Both the position numbers and the translations under genes were made by a program. Positions 22,659 to 35,389 of a stretch of DNA of 64,000 bases are shown here, piece after piece. The stretch's first letter is position 1. Each line of letters opens with the position of its first letter. The stretch is taken from assembly GCA_038501195.1 (NCBI GenBank), contig JBBPUQ010000009.1, positions 124,001 through 188,000 of the forward strand, given 5' to 3'. This DNA is from Nemania diffusa. Taxonomy: Eukaryota; Ascomycota; Sordariomycetes; Xylariales; Xylariaceae. The notes under the pieces are model-generated. The model saw only the letters and a program-made list of their open reading frames with translations, was not told the DNA's origin and did not search any database.

Positions 22659-25600
22659 TTTCGAGCTACTACTAGGATATACTATAAAAATATAGTTAAA
22701 GGGTTTCGGTGATTTGGGACAAACACCATCAATGGATTAAAGGGTCTGTATTGAAAGTAGTATTCGTTGAAGTCTATGTGCTATCTACCACAACTACATA
22801 CTTCGACTCCGTCTTTATATCCCGCTTATAATCCTAATGCTCGCGGTCGCTTCAAGCCTGATGATATCGCCAGCGCTCAAATCCATCTACTGTGCCGCAT
22901 GATGAGGCAGTTGGATGAGTAAGGGCCGTGCATAGGGTTGCGCCTATGGTCTTACGTGGATTAATGGGGGTTGTTGGTTGGACCAAGGTCATTAGTCGGT
23001 GTCACCGAAAACACCGAGGTTGTGGTGCATTACGTTACTAAAGCGGCCCTCGCATTGCATTAAGCGGACGCGAAGACGAAACACCGAAAAGAAAAACAAG
23101 ATACTATCATCACCAATGAAAAGTATCACCAGTTTGTCCATACCCAAGGAATTCGGTATCGCAATTGCAAATTTTAACACGACTATACCATCTCACCCCA
23201 TCCATACCCCTGTCGCAGTTGAGAAGTAGGCAATACTACGTAGTCAAGCCCCAAAATATCAAGGCTATTATCAACTTCACATCAACGCTTATTTTCAAAG
23301 GCGCGGAATTTTTGTGATCCCGTCGCTTCCCGAAATTGCCTCTGCGAGATGGCGCTAGCTATAGTACACAATCACGACGTGGCATAAAAGCTGCTCAATG
23401 GGCTGCTTTTGCTAGCTTCACCGACGCCTAGGATCAACCAACCAACCAACGCACGAGGAAGACGATCTCACTATTATCATTGCTTCAAGCGCCTATCACT
23501 GAACCTAACTGCAAGATCCTAGCAAGGACCCTTACCATACATATGAAATCCTTGAATGAGTCAGACCATAAATCACCGGGCAAGTATTACAGTTTACGAG
23601 AAGTGTTGCAGTGGCGATGGTTCTTACTCCGCGGCCGCAATGTCTAGATAATATCTATTGGCCTATAGCACCTATCTAGAAAGTCTTACGGCACACGCAT
23701 CCCTAGTGCCTAGGCTATGGCTCCGGTTGATATCCTCGGCCAAGGTAAGTCATCCCAGCATATAATAATCTCTCCTTCTGCTGTTGATCAACCCACATTC
23801 CCCTCACTTAGGCCCGCTGCTCCTCGGCCCTGTCTACAAATCAACTTAATTCTTCCTTGATAACCTATCTATAGACGGATCTGCTGTCCTAATGTTATCC
23901 CACTGCATAGGATAAAAGGTATGCGATAGGTCGGCTCTCAGATTCGACCAAAACTAAAACCCTGCGAGTCTAGGGGTAAGTAACTTACTACATCGCAAGG
24001 TATGCCAAGACACCGGCCACTCTTGATGGATAGGTATTCCGGACTGGCAGGCGTGCCGGGAATCCCGGATTCCCTGGCGATATGGCATTTCTGCTCAGTA
24101 TAGTGGCCTTTTATAGTTCTGCTGCAGGGGCAGCAATATTGAATAGTCTATGCGAGACACATGGCCGTTGGTTTATCCCTGATTAATGGCTGGAAATGTA
24201 TGGTAGTGGGCTAGCATAATGCCAAGTGGGCTAGATGGAGAATCGAGTCGCGTAGTTTAGAGTTGAGTCAAGTTAAGCACTGAGGTTATGGGATTTAATA
24301 GTAGTGTAGAGTTTCATTTTCAGGAGAAGACTCGTATGATTTAATGCTAGGAGCTGTGAGTAGTATATATAGACTATAATAAATGTCGTTAGATGTATAG
24401 AGATGACACATTTCACAATAAAATTGTTTTCTTTGGCTCGAATCACGGTAGAGCACTAGCAAATAGCGCTGTAAATGAATAGGTTGCTATGTCTTTTTTT
24501 TTTTTACTCCCAAGTTCCAGCAATTATAACTACAGAAAAGCCCAACAAATGACCGAGATTGGTCGAAGTAATAACGTGTAAACAATTATATTTATAAGAA
24601 ATGTTGTGGAAGCTAATGGTTAAGGTAGTATGGGTTGCGAATTTGACATTCGATTAAAAATCAGTGGAGTTTCATAGTAGGGTTTCTAGATGCCCACAAT
24701 GCGCGGTATGCAGATAAGAAATTGGTTAAACTAATTGTAAAATGGTTAACTACCTAACCAATACTCAGGTAGTTCAATGACAACTAGCATAGAATAGCTA
24801 TATTAGCGTATTTATGTTTCATATAAACAATAAGCTAGATCTGACTACGTAGGTTTATGTTGAAAGGAATGGTTTTGGAGAGAATAGGAGCTTGTCATGG
24901 GCCTGTAGAAGGGTAGGATAGTGTTCAATAGATTAATTGATTCTCGAACCTGAAAGACTATTAGGGGTGTCGGGATGCCTATATATATACCTAGAGCCAC
25001 TAATAGAGTTGCCCAGGAGGGTTTAGTATACGGTGTAAGGTATACGAAAGCAATTCAAGTATATATTTGTACTATGTCAACAGTATTATTACAACATCGC
25101 AGGTAATTACTTTAAGTACATGACATGTACTCAAGGTAGCGGCATCGCCGCAAATGCTGCCTGTCCTAATAATAATATCCCAAGTTTCTCTATTCTCTTT
25201 GCCCCGGAATGTCTTGTACGTAATACTGCGCAGAATCGTGTTGATGCTCTGATACTCAACTTAACACGGAACCGCGAGACCCGAGAATGCAGAAATTACC
25301 AATCAAGCCCAGAGATCTCCATCGCTATCAATAGAAACATCACTGCAAAATAGCAATGCTAGTGTTTAACTGTTCGGCGTATTCTACCCTCAGCCCACCG
25401 ATAGAGTGGCGAATCGGCATCTTGATACTGATCCACCAGCACCGGCGTGACCGGCTGATGCTATACTAGATGCAACGCTTAAAAACTAGCTATTGAATTT
25501 AGGAAGCCGGGTTAACATGCGCGGGATCGCGGCGGCGATGAGGTCTATCGGATCAAAGTAACGGGAGCGCAACCGGGCTGTCGCATAGCAATCCGAGGCG

Positions 25601-28447
25601 CGATGGGGGCCACCTACTCCACATTTGGCTACCGAGGCTCGGGCCGGAACCCCATAAAACGGCTTCGCCGTTGCCTCAACCCCCGCCCAAAAATATTCAT
25701 TCCGAGCAATGGTCTAAATCTCATGTCTGGAAGCATTTACTTTTGATGATGATGTCACTCTTCTCTATTGAAATCGAGCTTGATGAGAATTACTAAGTTC
25801 GCATTTCGCTATTCGGGTCTCGGGCAGCGGCTTAATAGTCCGTTCCTGAGGAAATCTTTTCTTCCGTCTTGACGGTCGTCATGTCAAGAACTTATTAAAC
25901 AATAGTAGTAATAAACAGTCCTAAGATTATATCTTAGATTCACGAATCCTTTGAATAAACCCTTTGCAATAAACTTCTTATAGACCTCTTTCTAGATATA
26001 GTGTAAAGAGTCTTGGAAAATGCTTTTAAAGATGAGCTTCTCCACTCTCCATCCTAGAATCTGAAGGTTCAAGTCCCAACACGAAATTTATCGCTCCGCA
26101 CACAATCATCTCAAAGAGATATCGCGTAGGTACACCTACATATAGCACGCAGCTAACATTAAGGAACGGAGTAATAACTCGCCGCGCTATCTCTTTATTT
26201 TTGACGTAGGATAACTCAGCCCTTTCAGCTGCAGCCCCACTGCTAATTGCGGCTGAGTCCTTAGAATAAACATATACTAAGTAAGTACGAGTATGCGCAT
26301 TCTCGGTAATGCACGCCGATCGAGATGGATAAGGTAGAAGGGTTGAGAGGTTGAAGGATGGTTATATGAGTTTATAGAGCAAAGTTTGATCGGATCAGAT
26401 CTTTGGATATGTGGTCTAGGCTCAAACATAATGTTAAGACTGTCCATGTTTGAGATCTGCCCCCCCTCCCTGGCCCCCAATTCCTTTCGCCAAGTTACAT
26501 CGGGTGCCTGCCTAGCTCGTGTATTGAGCATGGACCCAAGACACATTTCAGCCGCCAAGATATTAGGCGTGTGCTTGTTTCTCTAGCGTAATGTAGGTCT
26601 GTGTAGGTACTCTATATAGCGGCGGATTGGATCACGATCGCGACTTTTAGAGTAATAATGGAATGACTAGCTACTCGCCAAGACACACCAACGGCCTATC
26701 TTTCAAGCGGGCGTGCGCCCGTATTACTTTGTCATCGTGTCTGCCTATGAAGTCTACCTTAGATTCTGGTAATGTCGCTAATCGAGTATGCCCTTAAAAA
26801 GCGGTCGCTTCTGAGACTTGGGGCTGGGCCCAGCATTGTGGTACCGGAAGTGAGGTAAGGTCTAGATCAATTTAAGGTGCGCTGTACAGAGTTCCTGTAA
26901 GAAATCGAGAGTAGCGCTACTGTAACTTAGTTGCTAACATAAGTGCATTTTTGTATCCGGGTTCTTATGAGTTAGGTAGAGGGGGTAATTGGCTTTTTAT
27001 AAGTGAATCACATATATTACCTCTTTTCTGTTGAATTTCAACTTAATGGATCACCTATTATGTTTTTTTAAGCCAATGTTAGGCGGGGGTTTTAGTATGT
27101 GTAATTTCGGATGACAGTTAAGACCAGGCAGTGAGGCAGGGCTGCTAGCACGGTCCAGAATACCTGTACATTATGCGCCAACTTTGTGGTCCCGATCAAT
27201 TTTAATGGGGACTTACTTACCGCCCAATGGGAACGGTATTTCTACCGCTTTGGCACTCAGCTCGCTTGTTATTGGGTGTCTCTGCGCCTCTAAGCATCAT
27301 CACTTGATCCAACTACCGACTAGGTGTGTACTACGTACGCGTATATGTATACAGCTTGATCGCGAGAGGCACCTCGGTATCCCATTATCGTATTGCCACC
27401 GCGTTAAGATTCAGTGTCCACGTTCTGCGTCTAGTGAAAACTAAAAACCAACAAGTCACCCATCGCCCCAGAATTGCCCCATAAGAAGTTCAGCTGAACC
27501 CTTGGAAGCTGCCTAGGTATGTAGGTACCGTTATGGGGAATACTGGGTACCTAAGGTTTAGTCTAAATATGTACTTGTAGCGGGTAGGACGGCTCATCGA
27601 CTCCTACCCACATCCATTCAACTTATATCAATACGTAGTAGTATACTGCGGGAATATCAACATGTTTTGCAGCCTGTATTGTCGAATTAATAATATGTAG
27701 AAAGAAAGGGCTTCAAAGTACTCTGTGATTACGCGTCAATGGTCTCTGTTAAGAAAGACGGTGACATTTTGCCTCCCAGTGAGGGCCCAATGAGGGTGTG
27801 TACCTCCCTAGCTAAGTAATTGAGATTTCGGATGTTCCTGTCAGCTTTCATAGCCACACTAGGTACCTCTGTCAGCCTATATCCCTGTCGCGCCAAGTAT
27901 ACCTACTAGAGCGCACAACGCTAAGATACTTGCAGTACTACCCTGACAGGGCAGGTAGTGTACCTCCCCCTTGCTGGCCTCAGACTTGGCCTCCACCTTG
28001 GCGCAGAGTTTCATGCTGGCTGCTCTCGTCTGCAATGATGTTATAGATGGGAGCCTCTTCTCTTTTCCCGTTTCAGTTTCAGACCGTCTCTTCTTCTTCC
28101 TGCTATTCCAAACCCTTCCTCTGAAGCCCTCTTTTTTTGTTCGGCATTCTTGCATTTCCACTGCTCGCTTGTTTTGGCCCGTTCTTTGTTCGAGCCTGTC
28201 GTCGTCACTGGCCACTGGACTTGTCTTGGCTTTTTGTATTGCGACAATCCTTTTTGCTCCGCTTCCGCCCTTAAGTCGCTATTTGCGAGACATACCTATC
28301 CTGAACGCTAGCGAGGGGATTGTGTCATCGGGACCTCCTCGTCTGCGCTGTACTACTATAATATACTCTACTTCGACTTCTCCGCCTTCTGTCTTATCCT
28401 CAATTTCGCTTGAGTAGGATAAGCTCTTCGACGACCAAATCGTGAAA
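22659..28447. other. 5.8-kb gene desert
   Basis: No convincing coding gene was found in this stretch on either strand. It alternates AT-rich segments (24300-25100, 25900-26050) with a GC-richer island at 25480-25720 that holds a 75-codon open stretch on the minus strand without a proper start. The first bases are the CYP505 promoter, and the last 500 bases, pyrimidine-rich, are probably the promoter and leader of the aspartic protease gene. TACCTAGGTA-like motifs recur. No transposase-like peptide was recognised. Confidence 0.55.
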
Positions 28448-30038
28448 ATGAGAAGCCTCGCCTCCTTGGCGACGAGCTCGCTGCTCGCGTCTGTCGCCTC
28501 TGCGCAGGTGGTTCAATGGGACATCGAAAAAAGAGACAACTCGGTACCTAAGCTCACCAGGCGCGCAGATGGCACAGTCGTAGAGGTCATCACAAACGAG
28601 AAGACGCGCGGTGGCTATTTTGCGTCGTGCTCCGTGGGAACCCCTGCCCAGAAAATAACCCTCCAGCTGGACACTGGATCTAGTGATATTTGGGTGCCCG
28701 CGAGCACCGCGAGCGTCTGCGAGCCACAAGGCCAGGGCTGTACTTTTGGTTCATGTGAGCGTGTTGTGATCTTCATTTTAACTTATTTCTAACTAACGGT
28801 TCTTGTCCCTCTGTTTAGTTGACGTGAGTGCGTCCAGCTCAGCCGTGCTGGTCAATCGGGAATTTCAGATTTCCTACGTCGATGGAAGCTCTTCGACCGG
28901 CGACTACATAAACGAGACCTTCGCAATCGGCGACGTGAAATTGACAAACATGCAAATGGGTCTGGGTTTACAGACAGATATTGCCTACGGCCTAGTCGGC
29001 GTTGGCTATGATCTTAACGAAGCGTCCCAAGAGCTATATGCCAACCTCCCCATTATGATGGTCAACGAGGGCTTCATTAATAGCATCGCCTACAGTCTTT
29101 GGCTGAACGATTTGGGCGCAAGCACGGGCAATATCCTCTTCGGCGGCATCGATACCGACAAGTACACTGGCGACCTTATTAGTGTCGATGTCCAGCCGGC
29201 TGCGCAAAACGAGTTCACATCCTTCACTGTGCTATTAACCTCGATAGAAGGCCATTCTTCCTCGGGCGAGGATGCTCTCTCGTCGTCGTCCTTCCCTATT
29301 CCTGTCGTTCTCGATTCCGGCACTACGTTCAGCTACCTCCCAGATGATCTGGCCCTCCAGGTTTGGACGGAAGTAGGCGCCGAGTACATGGTCGTTTCTA
29401 ACGATGGTACCGGAGCGCCTCTCGTCCCCTGCGCCTTGGCCAACAACAACGGCTATGTCGCATTCGGCTTCGGCGGAACCGGGGGCCCCGTCATCAAGGT
29501 GGGCATGGATGAGCTGGTGTCGCCCATCTTCACGAGCGACGTGAAGTTCACCTCGGGCACGTACAAGGGAGAGTCCATTTGCCAGTTCGGCATCCAGAAC
29601 TTGACCGTCACCAACAGCGAGGGGACCCCACACTTCCTGCTCGGAGACACGTTCCTCCGGTCAGCTTACGTGGTGTACGACCTCGAAAACAACCAGATCG
29701 GCCTCGCGAACACAGATTTCAACGCCACCTCGTCCAACGTCGTGCCGTTCCCCAGCGCGGGCGCCGCGATCCCGTCGGCGTCGGCAGCGCCGAGCCAGAC
29801 CGCCGTGAACTCAGGACCCACCAGCTCCCCAGCCTACAACGCCCGAGCGGGATTCACGGACTTGTCCAGCACTGGAAGCAGCAGTGGCAGCAGTGGCAGT
29901 GGCAGCAGCGGGAATAGCAGCGGCGGAGACGACAACGCAGGCTCACTTGCTCCCGCCCTCGACTTCACGCAGTTAATTGTCATGGGTGCCAGCATGGGTT
30001 TGATGATGTTTGGCGGCGGCATGTTTCTCCTATTTTAA
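28448..30038 (+). CDS. GPI-anchored aspartic protease (yapsin/OpsB-like)
   Basis: Two exons (28448-28754 and 28819-30038) across a 64-nt GT-AG intron encode 508 residues. A signal peptide ends near Ala19; KR at 28-29 and RR at 38-39 are likely Kex2-type propeptide sites. The two catalytic aspartates are present: Asp75 in DTGSSDIW and Asp268 in DSGTTFSYLP. Strand motifs such as YVDGSSSTGDY, GLVGVGY, GNILFGGID and FLLGDTFLRSAYVVYDL identify a pepsin-fold A1 protease. The tail is a Ser/Gly-rich linker (about 430-475) followed by a hydrophobic C-terminus, the pattern of a GPI-anchor signal. It most likely works at the cell wall or plasma membrane, processing surface proteins. ATG 28448 is the first ATG in frame. 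Confidence 0.93.
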
Positions 30039-30693
30039 ATAGCTCGTTGCACTTTTGTTTGCACATTAGGCGTCCAGATGGGTTAAGTACGAAACGGGTT
30101 TGAGCATCGAGTGGGCATATTGGATAGGAGCAGCTTAAAAGAAGCTCTGTCCTCTCGTATATTGACGATATTTGTTGGGTATTCGCAACATGGAACATAT
30201 AAGAGCGAGCATTAATTGACACCAATTATTTTAGGATGATATCCTGGCTGTACTCTTTTAGCGCATTTGTAATGTCGAGGCAAGAAGGCTAACTGGCTGC
30301 CTGCTGTGAGGTTGCGGAAATCGTAGGTGGATTGTAAGGCATATTATATTCTGTATGCTTGCTGCATTTAGCCCAGAGCTACTCCATCCAAATTAATCCA
30401 TTAATTCTAACATCTGTAGCTACCTAGATAGTGGAAAGACACATTATTTAGACAGCTGCCTTCGCTTGGCCCCCATCCTCCGACCTGGTGGTATCAGCAC
30501 TCTTTTGCTGAGCTGATCCAATCCGGCCACCACGCTTAACAACTCTTGTAGGTAGGTACCTGCTCGCCATCGCTCGTTACTTAAATAGTCCTCCCTCTGT
30601 TCCCCGCTCTGTCCTTTCCCCTTCCTCCCATATATTGAATGCGGGTTATTGAATACTATTAATCTCTCAAGTGCATGCAACCGGATAGCCCAG
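30039..30693. other. Intergenic spacer and promoter of the zinc-finger gene
   Basis: Contains the 3' flank of the protease and the presumed promoter of the next gene; a GTAGGTAGGTACC motif lies near 30550. No gene recognised. Confidence 0.55.
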
Positions 30694-33600
30694 ATGGACG
30701 ACCCATCAAAGATATTGTCTCCAGCAAGGCAACAACTCGAGGCCTTAGAGCAGACTGGGTTAAGTACGAACCTCTCCATAGCCAACGATGACGAACCCTT
30801 TCCACTGCCCAACTTTAGCTTCGACTTCGATGACTTCTACGAGCTTGAGGACGGACCGTCCACGTCGACAGTATCCAGCAGCTCAAGCCGCGACAGCTGC
30901 TTCTCGGCCACGTCGGTGCGCAGTTCCATCTCCTCAACGTCCAACTCCTCAACGTCGAACCCCTTAAGCCAGACCAAGTTCTGGTGCACTTGTTGTCTTA
31001 GACAATTTAAGGGCAAGTTTGATTGGAAGCGCCACGAGGAAGAGGGTCATAACCGCTCGCGCAAATATCCCTGCGATATCTGCAAGCAGAGCTACTGGGG
31101 CCCTTTTATTTTTAATCAACACCACAAATCCGACCACGGCTGCAAGACATGCCCGCACGCCGATATGGTCATGAAGCCAATGAAAATAAGACGGGCCTAC
31201 GGCTGCGGATTCTGTGCCGCACTACACAACCAATTCGAGCAGCATATTGACCACGTAGCAACACATTTCGAGAACGGCATGACGAAGCAGGATTGGTCTC
31301 ATACTAACGTTATTTACGGCTTGCTTCACCAGCACGGCATTCTTGAGCCCTGGAAAGCTTTAGTTACGAGTAAGTATAACCAATTTAATGGCCGCCAGCC
31401 TATGCTCAACTGGTCGCCGAAATCGACGGGGAGGGCGTCCGGGTTTACCGAGAACGAGAACGAAACCCCGGGTCAGCTGCAGGATCTCCTCGAGTTTTTC
31501 GACGGCTCTAAGGAAAGCGCCGAAAAGATTGTACAGCTGGCTGACAAATGCGTACACGTCGTTTTGCGGCCCAGGTCGTCGCCGCCGAGCCCAGCTATAG
31601 CTATTGACTCGATGCCGTCGATATCCATCGCAGGCAGTGGGCCGTTTGCACCTACATCGGCGATATGGAAGGTGAACAAGGGCTATGTTGACGACCCTGA
31701 GGCTTCCTCAAATGTGTTAGGCCCCTCGATGACATCCCACGTTTTGGTCGGAGATGTTTACACCTCGGACAATTTCTATCTTACCTTGCAGGAGGAGTCG
31801 AGTCAACTGTACCTAAAGCAATCAAGACTACCGTTCGAGGACTCCAGGAACCCGCCTCCACTGGCCAACATCGCTGAAGACTTGACCTCAGAGACTGCTG
31901 ATTTTGAGGCAGCTGCAGACGGCAGCGATTTCAAGTCTGATAGCCTATCTATAGAATCTTCGAGTACCCGCTCGTCAGTTCAAGCAAGTTCCACAAAACC
32001 CTCTTCATTATCATATGAAATCGCTATGGACCAGGCAACTGTCCCCCAGAATCAAGCAGTCTCCACTTTCTACAAATACACCAAACCGGCGGGCCAGGAT
32101 CTTATTGAAGCAGATGATGATATTCAGTCTATTAGCTCAATTCCTGACGACATTGCATCATTGGCCGAATCTAGCTCGACTATGCCGGACCATCGGCAAG
32201 CCGCAGTCAACTACTTGGTGAAGAAATTTATCGACGACTCAGAGCTGTTAGCTCTATACCGAGAAGCAACTAAACGCATGGACGAATCTAGGTTCCTGCG
32301 GAATCACAGGGAGTTGTTGAAGAGATACTTTCTCGACCTACAATCTGAAGGACACACTCCGTCCCAGAAGCTCGCCGTTAAATTCTTACGATTGCGGAAC
32401 GATAGAATTCGCATCTCGTCCATGATCCGACAAATAGTAATCCCTTCAAACAACACCATTAAAGAAAAGATCAGCATCATGCTTCAGCACGACAATGCCA
32501 AATTATCCTTACTTAATCGGAGGTTAAACGAACAAGACTCTCCAGAAAACGCAGAAGAGGGCGTGGATACTGCTAGTGATAATAGCGACGATAGTGATGA
32601 CGGCTCAGACATTAGCGCTCAGATGGACCATGATTGGACGTTGTCCAAGTTAGAAGCAACCGCTGAGTTCCTTGTTACAGGGCGACCATTCAGCCTGTAC
32701 AAAGAGAATCTCCGTAGGTTCCTGCATCCTGGTCCTGAGCCCCAGGGGAATTTTCAAAAAGACGTTACTCAAACGAGTACTAGCATGCTCGAGCAATCAT
32801 CTAGAGCTATGCAAAGAGCGGTGCTGGAGCCTGTCGTACATTCACCGACCACTTCAAATGCAGACGAGAAGCAGTCGACAGAGCAGTCAGCTTGCAGAAA
32901 AACTTGGAAAGCGACTTACCTCTCCCGGTGTCTATCCTGGCTAAGAAGCATTACCATGCCAAAGTTGAAAGTTGGATATCGTCGAATTGAGTGGAAATGC
33001 GTAAGTCCATTTTTTGTCGCACACCTGAGCTTGGCTGGAAACAATCAGTCTCCTTCTATTTTTTCATGGATACACAAACCAATACTAACAAATAACAGGA
33101 CTGTGGAGCGGATTTATACGCCGATTTCCCTAACAACGGTGGAGAACAGCTCGATAACTTGGCATTCTCGTTACAGAACCCTGGGCAAACAAACACTAAC
33201 CAAGCTCCCAACATTCCTCTTGAGCCCTTGAACACATCTACCCCTAATTCTTTAGGGAAAACTCCAAAAGAGGGTGCTAACAAGGTAGAAAACCACATGG
33301 ATAATCCCACGAAACGAGACCCCATAGATACAACAGACTCCAGGATTTCTTCTCGAGTCGTCATGGGACGGCCAAGGTTCCTAGCCCTTTGTGTCAACAC
33401 AGGAGGCATCTACAAGACCTTAGCAGAGATTGACACTTCTAGCATGACGTCTGACGCGGCCGCTTTCTTCATAATGAAGGATGAGTATTTCAAGACACGA
33501 GGTCTGCGCTCACGGTTTAAGCTCCTGATCAAGCCAACCACCATCGAATTTGTCCAAGTAAGTTATGCACCCTTAACAAACAGTCGTACTGAAAAGTGGC

Positions 33601-34073
33601 TTAGAGCCTGCTAGTTTACGCTCTGGAATCGCCGAGGCGCCTACATCTCCGTCTGCAATCGACCAAACTGCATCCCTCCGGACGATTCCAATGACTACGA
33701 ATACTTTCCCAAACCGCTTAGTCCGCTCCTGCCAATGCCAGCAGAGATCTTCATCCATTACCTCGAGCACGGTGAAGGAGATTTGAATCCCATACGAAAT
33801 GACTGGCTTCCACGTTTGCCTAAGCGGCTAGACAAGCGAGTAATTGACGGCAACGAGTCGTGCTTCGGATGGGGAATACACATTATCGAAGGACCGAACC
33901 GCGAGGTGATATTCTGGATTGCCATGCTGACCATTCTGGCGAGCGTATTGACGAGTGTGCTCTGGTCAACTCTTCAGAATGATGTGCAAGGAGGGGCCGG
34001 GTTGGGGGCTCTCATCGTGGCTCTTCCACCAGCGATCCTGACTGCGTTTTTGTTTAAGTTAGAGGGAATATAA
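30694..34073 (+). CDS. C2H2 zinc-finger protein with C-terminal membrane segments (fungal family of unknown role)
   Basis: Three exons (30694-33000, 33099-33557, 33615-34073), with 98- and 57-nt introns, give 1,074 residues. Near residue 98 is a C2H2 finger (FWCTCCLRQFKGKFDWKRH), then a second, CDICKQSYWGPFIFNQHH, and a Cys/His-rich GCGFCAALHNQFEQHIDHV. Long Ser-rich linkers follow. After the first intron come RRIEWKCDCG, then RPRFLALCVNTGGIYKTLAEID, and after the second FTLWNRRGAYISVCNRPNC. This order is a recurrent ascomycete family with no assigned function that I know. The C-terminus has two hydrophobic segments (IFWIAMLTILASVLTSVLW and GLGALIVALPPAILTAFLF) that suggest membrane insertion, an odd partner for DNA-binding fingers. 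ATG 30694 is the first in frame. A HIR3-like pseudogene lies immediately downstream on the other strand. Confidence 0.85.
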
Positions 34074-34079
34074 CCTCGG

Positions 34080-34607
34080 AAAGAACCTTGAGAGTTCTTC
34101 AACTTGTCGCCAGCAGAAGCTTCGGCGAGAGATGGTGGGTCATCTCATCGACGGCCGGGTCATCATCGAGCTTGATGGCTACTTCGAGGCAGTATCGACT
34201 AATCCTTGAACTGCTTCGAGGGAGCCGCATGCGCAGCCTTCCTCCAAAGTTCAGCATAGGAGAGGTCTTGATTCAAGGTAGCGCCGAATTCGTTGAGAGC
34301 GTAGGTAACGAGCCTTTACAAGAGCTTGTTTATCACTCCATAACGAGATCGCGTCGACTCGACTCGCCTCGACCTGGTGGCGGATATTGTCGAGGGCATA
34401 GTGCTCTCGGGGTAGGTGAAGATCTTGGCTTTGAACAGGAGCTCGTATTCTTTGGCGGCTTCTTCGTAATGTGTTGGTCCTTGTGTATGTAGCTCCAGGG
34501 TAGTGGGGTCCGTTTCAGGGGCTCTTAGGTGGGAAGTTGACCGGTTGTGTCCATCTCCACGCCCCAGTTCTCTTCGGGTTCGACCTTGATGGCGCCGAGG
34601 CTGGGCG
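34080..34607 (-). pseudogene. Shattered HIR3/CABIN1-like (histone transcription regulator 3) N-terminal fragment
   Basis: Read on the minus strand, islands of recognisable peptide appear in order but in changing frames. About 34607-34530 gives IKVEPEENWGVEMDTT, about 34473-34400 gives HYEEAAKEYELLFKAKIF, then an AELWRKAA-like piece. About 34210-34141 gives RISRYCLEVAIKLDDDPAV, and about 34150-34080 gives DPPSLAEASAGDKLKNSL. In order and content they resemble the N-terminal TPR region of Hir3, the HIR histone-chaperone subunit. Stops and frame changes between them rule out an intact gene, and the rest of the large protein is missing. I infer a partial duplicate that decayed; the intact copy should be elsewhere in the genome. 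Assignment is from memory of the family. Confidence 0.62.
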
Positions 34608-35389
34608 ATTAATAGTGTGTTAGACTGAAGCTATTAATAGTATATAGAAAGTAAATAATAGGATGCTAGCTTCAACCTTTTTAACTCTAGAACTCGGTGA
34701 GTTATCACATTATTAGAGAAGGGTATGATCTCGGCAAAATCATAAACTTGATCCCTATGCAAAGGTATGATTGATCTGTGAAGAGTGTGCCCAAGGAGTT
34801 GAGTTGTAAAATAGTGTGTCGCCTAGGATTAGTACATTTTGGGGGCGAATTGTGGTCGTGGTAAGTCTGGTTGTGAGATGTATAAGACAACTAAAATTTG
34901 TATAACAACTAGAATATTGGAGCAACAGTAAATAATAGCCCCGCTGTCGACAACAGCGAGAAAGGCGGAATTGGATCAACGTCGTTGCTATTACAGGCAT
35001 CTCTTGCTTTTCTAACGTTTTACTGTAGTATATTTAGTGTAGGTTTTACGCTCAGCAGTGCATAATTAAAACTTGTTATAATTTATACCTTTTTTTTTTA
35101 AACAAAAAACCCCCACCAATAGCAACAACTATGACTCAGATAAAATCAATATATCGGAAAGGTTGAGTAGAGGTGCTTATGTAAAGAGCTCGGGTGGATA
35201 CCTTGTAAGTACCCAGGTATCTAGTATTAGGTATCTGATTCGCTCAGAAACTCGATGCGAGCCCGCTAAAAATTTCAGGAACGCTGGAGATGGAAATCTT
35301 GAATAGCACGCAGACCCATTTTGGCAATTGACTTTGTTGCATTCTTTCCGCTTCAATTTCTGCCCTGTTATATATTTCTTTCTTTCACG
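34608..35389. other. AT-rich intergenic region upstream of mitochondrial EF-G
   Basis: AT-rich, with an imperfect inverted repeat built on CTATTAATAG (34605-34645) and a T9-type tract near 35090. The last 200 bases are the likely promoter and leader of the elongation factor gene. Confidence 0.55.

Noticed and set aside
26060..26085. GGTTCAAGTCC, resembling a tRNA B-box
   Set aside because: No acceptor stem, no pairing T-arm and no A-box at the right distance, so no tRNA could be folded around it.
27971..28417. 148-codon open frame upstream of the aspartic protease
   Set aside because: Phe/Leu/Ser-rich product of a pyrimidine-rich promoter and leader; another open frame overlaps it on the other strand.
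34088..34492. Plus-strand open frame of 134 codons
   Set aside because: The opposite strand carries HIR3-like peptide pieces, so this is a by-product of the pseudogene.
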